A stretch of 64,000 nt of DNA, taken from positions 7,072 to 71,071 of the forward strand of contig DATCLC010000062.1 in the NCBI GenBank assembly GCA_036564135.1, given 5' to 3'. Positions 61,208 to 64,000 of this stretch are shown here, piece by piece (position 1 is the stretch's first letter; every line of letters starts with the position of its first letter). The DNA is from RSA11 sp036564135 (GTDB taxonomy: Bacteria > Actinomycetota > Thermoleophilia > Solirubrobacterales > 70-9). The notes under the pieces were generated by a model. It was not told the origin of the DNA, did not search any database, and saw nothing but the letters and a program-made list of their open reading frames with translations. A program made the position numbers and the translations under genes.

Positions 61208-61698
61208 CCCCGCGAGCGATCACCTTCGAGCTCAACGGCGAGCCCGTCACGACGCTCGCCGAGCCGCTCGAGCCGCTCCAGGCGGTGGTGCACGACCGCC
61301 TCGGCCTGACCGGCACCAAGGCCGGCTGCAGGCAGGGCAGCTGCGGTAGCTGCACGGTGCAGGTCGACGGCGAGCCGGTGCTCTCGTGCCTGGTGCCGAT
61401 CGAGCACGTCGAGGGCCGCTCGGTCCGCACGATCGAGGGGCTGACTCCGGAGGGCGGCGAGCTGAGCCCGCTCCAGGCGGCGTTCCACGAGGGCTTCGCC
61501 ACGCAGTGCGGGTTCTGCTCGCCGGGGATGATCACCGCGGCGAGCGCCCTGCTCGAGCGCAACCCGAACCCGTCGCGCGAGGAGATCATCGAGGCCCTCT
61601 CAAACAACGTCTGCCGTTGCACCGGCATCGAGCCGATCATCCAGGCGGTCCAGGACGCGGCCGCCCGTATGCGTGCGCTGGAGGAGGCCGCAGCATGA
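61204..61698 (+). CDS. Molybdenum hydroxylase, [2Fe-2S] small subunit
   Basis: The 164-residue subunit carries two [2Fe-2S] clusters. The plant-ferredoxin-type cluster uses Cys42, Cys47, Cys50 and Cys62 (AGCRQGSCGSC, then LSCLVP). The second uses Cys102, Cys105, Cys137 and Cys139 (QCGFCSPGM, then VCRCTG). It overlaps the FAD subunit gene by four bases upstream and the large-subunit gene by four bases downstream, as usual for these operons. Confidence 0.95.
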   Translation: MTPRAITFELNGEPVTTLAEPLEPLQAVVHDRLGLTGTKAGCRQGSCGSCTVQVDGEPVLSCLVPIEHVEGRSVRTIEGLTPEGGELSPLQAAFHEGFATQCGFCSPGMITAASALLERNPNPSREEIIEALSNNVCRCTGIEPIIQAVQDAAARMRALEEAAA

Positions 61699-63041
61699 CG
61701 ACCCAAGCCAAGCCGTTCGACGTGATCGGCCGCTCCCAGGAGCGCCAAGAGGCGCGCGGCCATGTCACGGGCGATACGGTCTTCATCGACGATTTGAAGT
61801 TCCCGCGCATGGCGCACATGAAGGCCGTGCGCAGCCCGGTCCCGCACGCAAAGGTCCGCGGCGTCGACTTCTCGGAGGCCGAGAAGGTCCCCGGCTACAT
61901 CGGCCACCTCACCCACGAGGACGTCCCGAAGAACACGTACACGATCCTCACCCTGATCGGGGTCGAGCCCGACGAGGAGAAGGTCCTGGCCGAGGACCGG
62001 GTGCGCTACGTGGGCGAGCCGATCGCCGTGGTCGTCGCCGAGACCGAGCAGGCCGCGTTCGAGGCGGCGAGCAAGGTGAAGCTCGACCTCGAGGAGCTGC
62101 CCGCGGTCTTCGATGTGGAGGAGGCGCTGAAGGAGGACGCGCCGGTCGTCACCCACTGGGGCACGAACTACTTCGTGTACGAGGGGCACGAGTGCCGGCG
62201 CATCCGCTACGGCGACACAGAGAAGGCCAAGCAGGAGGCCGACCACATCATCTCGGGCCGCTATCAGATGAGCCCGATCGAGCACGCGCCGGTGGAGACC
62301 ACCGGGTGCATCGCCAAGCCAGAGGCGGACGGCCGGGTGACCGTCTACACGAACACCCAGGCGATCTTCTTCAGCCTCGACAACACGGCGATCATCCTGC
62401 AGATGCCGACCAACAAGCTGCGCTTCATCGGCGGCACGGTGGGCGGCGGCTTCGGCGGCAAGGTGGACGTGATCGTCGAGCCGCTCGCGACGCTCGGGGC
62501 GCTGAAGTTCAACCGCCCGATCCGCTACGTGTACACGCGCGAGGAGGAGATGCAGGTCTCCTCGACGCGCAGCGCGAACCGGATCTACATCACGGACGGC
62601 GTCACCTCGGACGGCCGAATCATCTCCCGGGAGGTGACCACCTACGAGGACGCCGGCGCGTACAGCCGCCACACCCCATACGGGGTCACCAAGCACGCGG
62701 CGAACGCGGCCGGGCCGTACACGATCCCGAACGTCTCGATCGACGTCTACTGCGTCTACACGAACCGGCCGCCGTCGAGCGCGATGCGCGGCTTCGGGGT
62801 CACCGAGGCGTCATTCGCGATCGAGATGCAGATGGACCGGATCGCACGCGAGCTCAACATCGACCCGTGGGAGCTGCGGCTGCGCAACGCGTACCGCAAC
62901 GGCGACGAGCGCCCGTACCGCAAGATCACCCAGGACGCGACGCTCGTCGAGACGATCCAGGCCGCGGCCGAGATGGCCGGCGTGGAGCTCTCCGCGGAGC
63001 TCCGGGCGATGTCCTCCAACGACCGTGAGGGGGTGAACTGA
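61695..63041 (+). CDS. Molybdenum hydroxylase catalytic subunit, N-terminal part (split)
   Basis: The 448-residue protein covers the aldehyde oxidase/xanthine dehydrogenase a/b hammerhead domain (about residues 18-130) and the first molybdopterin-binding domain (about 145-430), with the cofactor motif GGTVGGGFGGK and PPSSAMRGFGVTEA. Form I CO dehydrogenases have AYRCSFR at the latter place, so this is a general hydroxylase, not CODH. The frame ends at TGA 63041 just where the second molybdopterin domain would start. ATG 61695 overlaps the small subunit gene. Confidence 0.93.
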   Translation: MTTQAKPFDVIGRSQERQEARGHVTGDTVFIDDLKFPRMAHMKAVRSPVPHAKVRGVDFSEAEKVPGYIGHLTHEDVPKNTYTILTLIGVEPDEEKVLAEDRVRYVGEPIAVVVAETEQAAFEAASKVKLDLEELPAVFDVEEALKEDAPVVTHWGTNYFVYEGHECRRIRYGDTEKAKQEADHIISGRYQMSPIEHAPVETTGCIAKPEADGRVTVYTNTQAIFFSLDNTAIILQMPTNKLRFIGGTVGGGFGGKVDVIVEPLATLGALKFNRPIRYVYTREEEMQVSSTRSANRIYITDGVTSDGRIISREVTTYEDAGAYSRHTPYGVTKHAANAAGPYTIPNVSIDVYCVYTNRPPSSAMRGFGVTEASFAIEMQMDRIARELNIDPWELRLRNAYRNGDERPYRKITQDATLVETIQAAAEMAGVELSAELRAMSSNDREGVN

Positions 63042-64000
63042 TGGCCCTGCTGCGTGGCCGCGGGATGGCGGCCGTCAACTACCCGACGGGCATGAACCTG
63101 GGCGGTGACCCGAGCCAGGCGCTGATCCACTCGACGCCGACGGGCGCGTTCATGATCGTGCTGTCGAGCGTCGACCTCGGCCAGGGCCTGCGCACGGTGA
63201 TGCAGCAGATCGGCGCCGAGGCGCTGGGCGTGCCCTTCGACCAGGTGCACGTGCAGACCGCGGACTCCGATACGGGCCCGCACTGCATGGGCACGTTCGC
63301 GAGCCGCGCGACCCACCGCGTCGGCAACGCGATCATCAATGCCGCCAACGAGGCGCGCGAGGCACTGTTCGAGGTGGCCGCCGAGGAGCTCGAGGCGGCG
63401 CCGGAGGACCTCGAGACCGACGGCGAGGGGAACATCCGCGTGAAGGGCGTGCCGGAGCGCTCGATGTCGGTCATGGACGTGGCGCTCGCGGCCCACTTCA
63501 AGCACGGCCGGACGATCTCCGGGCGCGGCATGTACATCAAGCCGAAGAGCGACGTCGACCCGGAGACGGGCGCGATGGACCCGGACTCCACCGAGGCGCA
63601 CGCCTGCACGGTGGCCGAGGTCGAGGTCGACACGGAGACCGGACACGTGCGGGTCCTGAGCCTGCGCAGCGCCTACGAGATCGGCCGCGCGCTCAACCCG
63701 GCGCTCGTCCAGGGCCAGATCACGGGCGGCGCCTGGATGGGCATGTCGCACGCCCTCTACGAGACGACGGCGCCGTACTACCCGGCGATCGACCACTCGC
63801 CCGCCGACTTCACGAACTACCTCATGCCCGGCGCGGCGGAGCTGCCGGAGATCGAGTCGAAGGTGCTCGAGATCCCGTCGGCGAACGGCCCCTACGGCAT
63901 GAAGGGCGTGGGCGAGATGACGGCGAACTCCCCGATCCCGGCGATCGCGAACGCGATCACGGACGCGATCGGCGTGCAGATCACGGAGCTCCCGATCACG
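63041..64000 (+). CDS. Molybdenum hydroxylase catalytic subunit, C-terminal part (split, runs off window)
   Basis: Starts ATG at 63041, sharing its A with the preceding stop (TGATG), and reads open for 320 codons to the edge. The text is the second molybdopterin-binding domain: VDLGQGLRTVMQQIGAEALG, GTFASRATHRVGNAIINAAN, RSAYEIGRALNPALVQGQI, GGAWMGMSHALYE and the catalytic glutamate in GMKGVGEMTANSPIPA. Nicotinate dehydrogenase of Eubacterium barkeri also has its catalytic subunit as two proteins (NdhL/NdhM), so the split is not unprecedented and both parts look functional. Coupled translation supports assembly of both halves. Confidence 0.92.
   Translation, partial: MALLRGRGMAAVNYPTGMNLGGDPSQALIHSTPTGAFMIVLSSVDLGQGLRTVMQQIGAEALGVPFDQVHVQTADSDTGPHCMGTFASRATHRVGNAIINAANEAREALFEVAAEELEAAPEDLETDGEGNIRVKGVPERSMSVMDVALAAHFKHGRTISGRGMYIKPKSDVDPETGAMDPDSTEAHACTVAEVEVDTETGHVRVLSLRSAYEIGRALNPALVQGQITGGAWMGMSHALYETTAPYYPAIDHSPADFTNYLMPGAAELPEIESKVLEIPSANGPYGMKGVGEMTANSPIPAIANAITDAIGVQITELPIT

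Noticed and set aside
61695..64000. Form I carbon monoxide dehydrogenase
   Set aside because: The active-site loop reads PPSSAMRGFGV and lacks the AYRCSFR cysteine motif of CoxL; the MoxR/CoxE genes occur with other Mo hydroxylases too.

Overview
This 64 kb window comes from a very GC-rich chromosome with densely packed genes. Many starts are GTG, and neighbouring genes often share start and stop bases (ATGA, GTGA or TGATG). The gene content points to Actinomycetota: FtsEX with an M23 hydrolase elsewhere in the window, an F420-type luciferase-like oxidoreductase, a split transketolase, a Ser/Thr kinase with an extracellular propeller, a cell-wall-binding-repeat-like protein and CoxDE-type accessory genes. 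The secreted basic propeller proteins and the overall mix suggest Thermoleophilia/Solirubrobacterales. That placement is my inference and was not computed.

Layout. 1-4.3 kb (minus): ftsE-ftsX-S41 protease-RNase R, overlapping; RNase R runs off the left edge. 4.6-9.9 kb: DUF2231-Rieske protein, secreted propeller, split transketolase, secreted protein. 10.0-12.9 kb (minus): a compact three-gene unit resembling methylamine-utilisation (mau) maturation genes, with two domain fusions. 12.9-14.1 kb: nadA. 14.1-16.8 kb: MutM-family glycosylase, FHA/HTH protein, secreted protein. 16.9-27.3 kb (minus): secA, NTF2-like gene, prfB with a programmed +1 frameshift, FIST protein, nadC, kinase-propeller, asparagine-synthase-like protein. 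27.4-33.1 kb: endonuclease IV, hpf, comF and a coupled lysA-hom-thrC operon. 33.1-39.5 kb: hydrolase, envelope proteins, M23 hydrolase, CDF exporter, cell-wall-binding-repeat-like protein, methyltransferase. 39.5-47.5 kb: a gene remnant, LLM oxidoreductase, lipoprotein, thiolase, MMPL transporter, 3-hydroxyacyl-CoA dehydrogenase, CNNM/CorC protein. 47.7-52.4 kb (plus): a coupled decarboxylase/deiminase/carbamoylase operon, which could form an arginine-to-putrescine route, and an enolase-superfamily gene. 52.4-56.3 kb (minus): a small gene behind a candidate structured leader, an NTF2-like gene, a secreted protein, and a TetR/MFS pair with paired operators. 56.5-64 kb: a molybdenum-hydroxylase locus (MocA-like, XdhC, MoxR, CoxE, FAD subunit, 2Fe-2S subunit and a catalytic subunit split into two proteins), running off the right edge.

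Three families of non-coding repeats lie between genes: a CGCGATTCCGCGATA-containing element (three copies), a 53-bp imperfect inverted repeat (two copies in opposite orientation), and heptanucleotide tandem arrays built on GGTCGCC and AGCTGGN (three loci). I saw no tRNA, rRNA, CRISPR array, insertion sequence or prophage. The most promising leads are the mau-like operon, the carbamoylase operon, the mutually exclusive helices upstream of the gene at 52403-52813, the split molybdenum hydroxylase and the repeat families.
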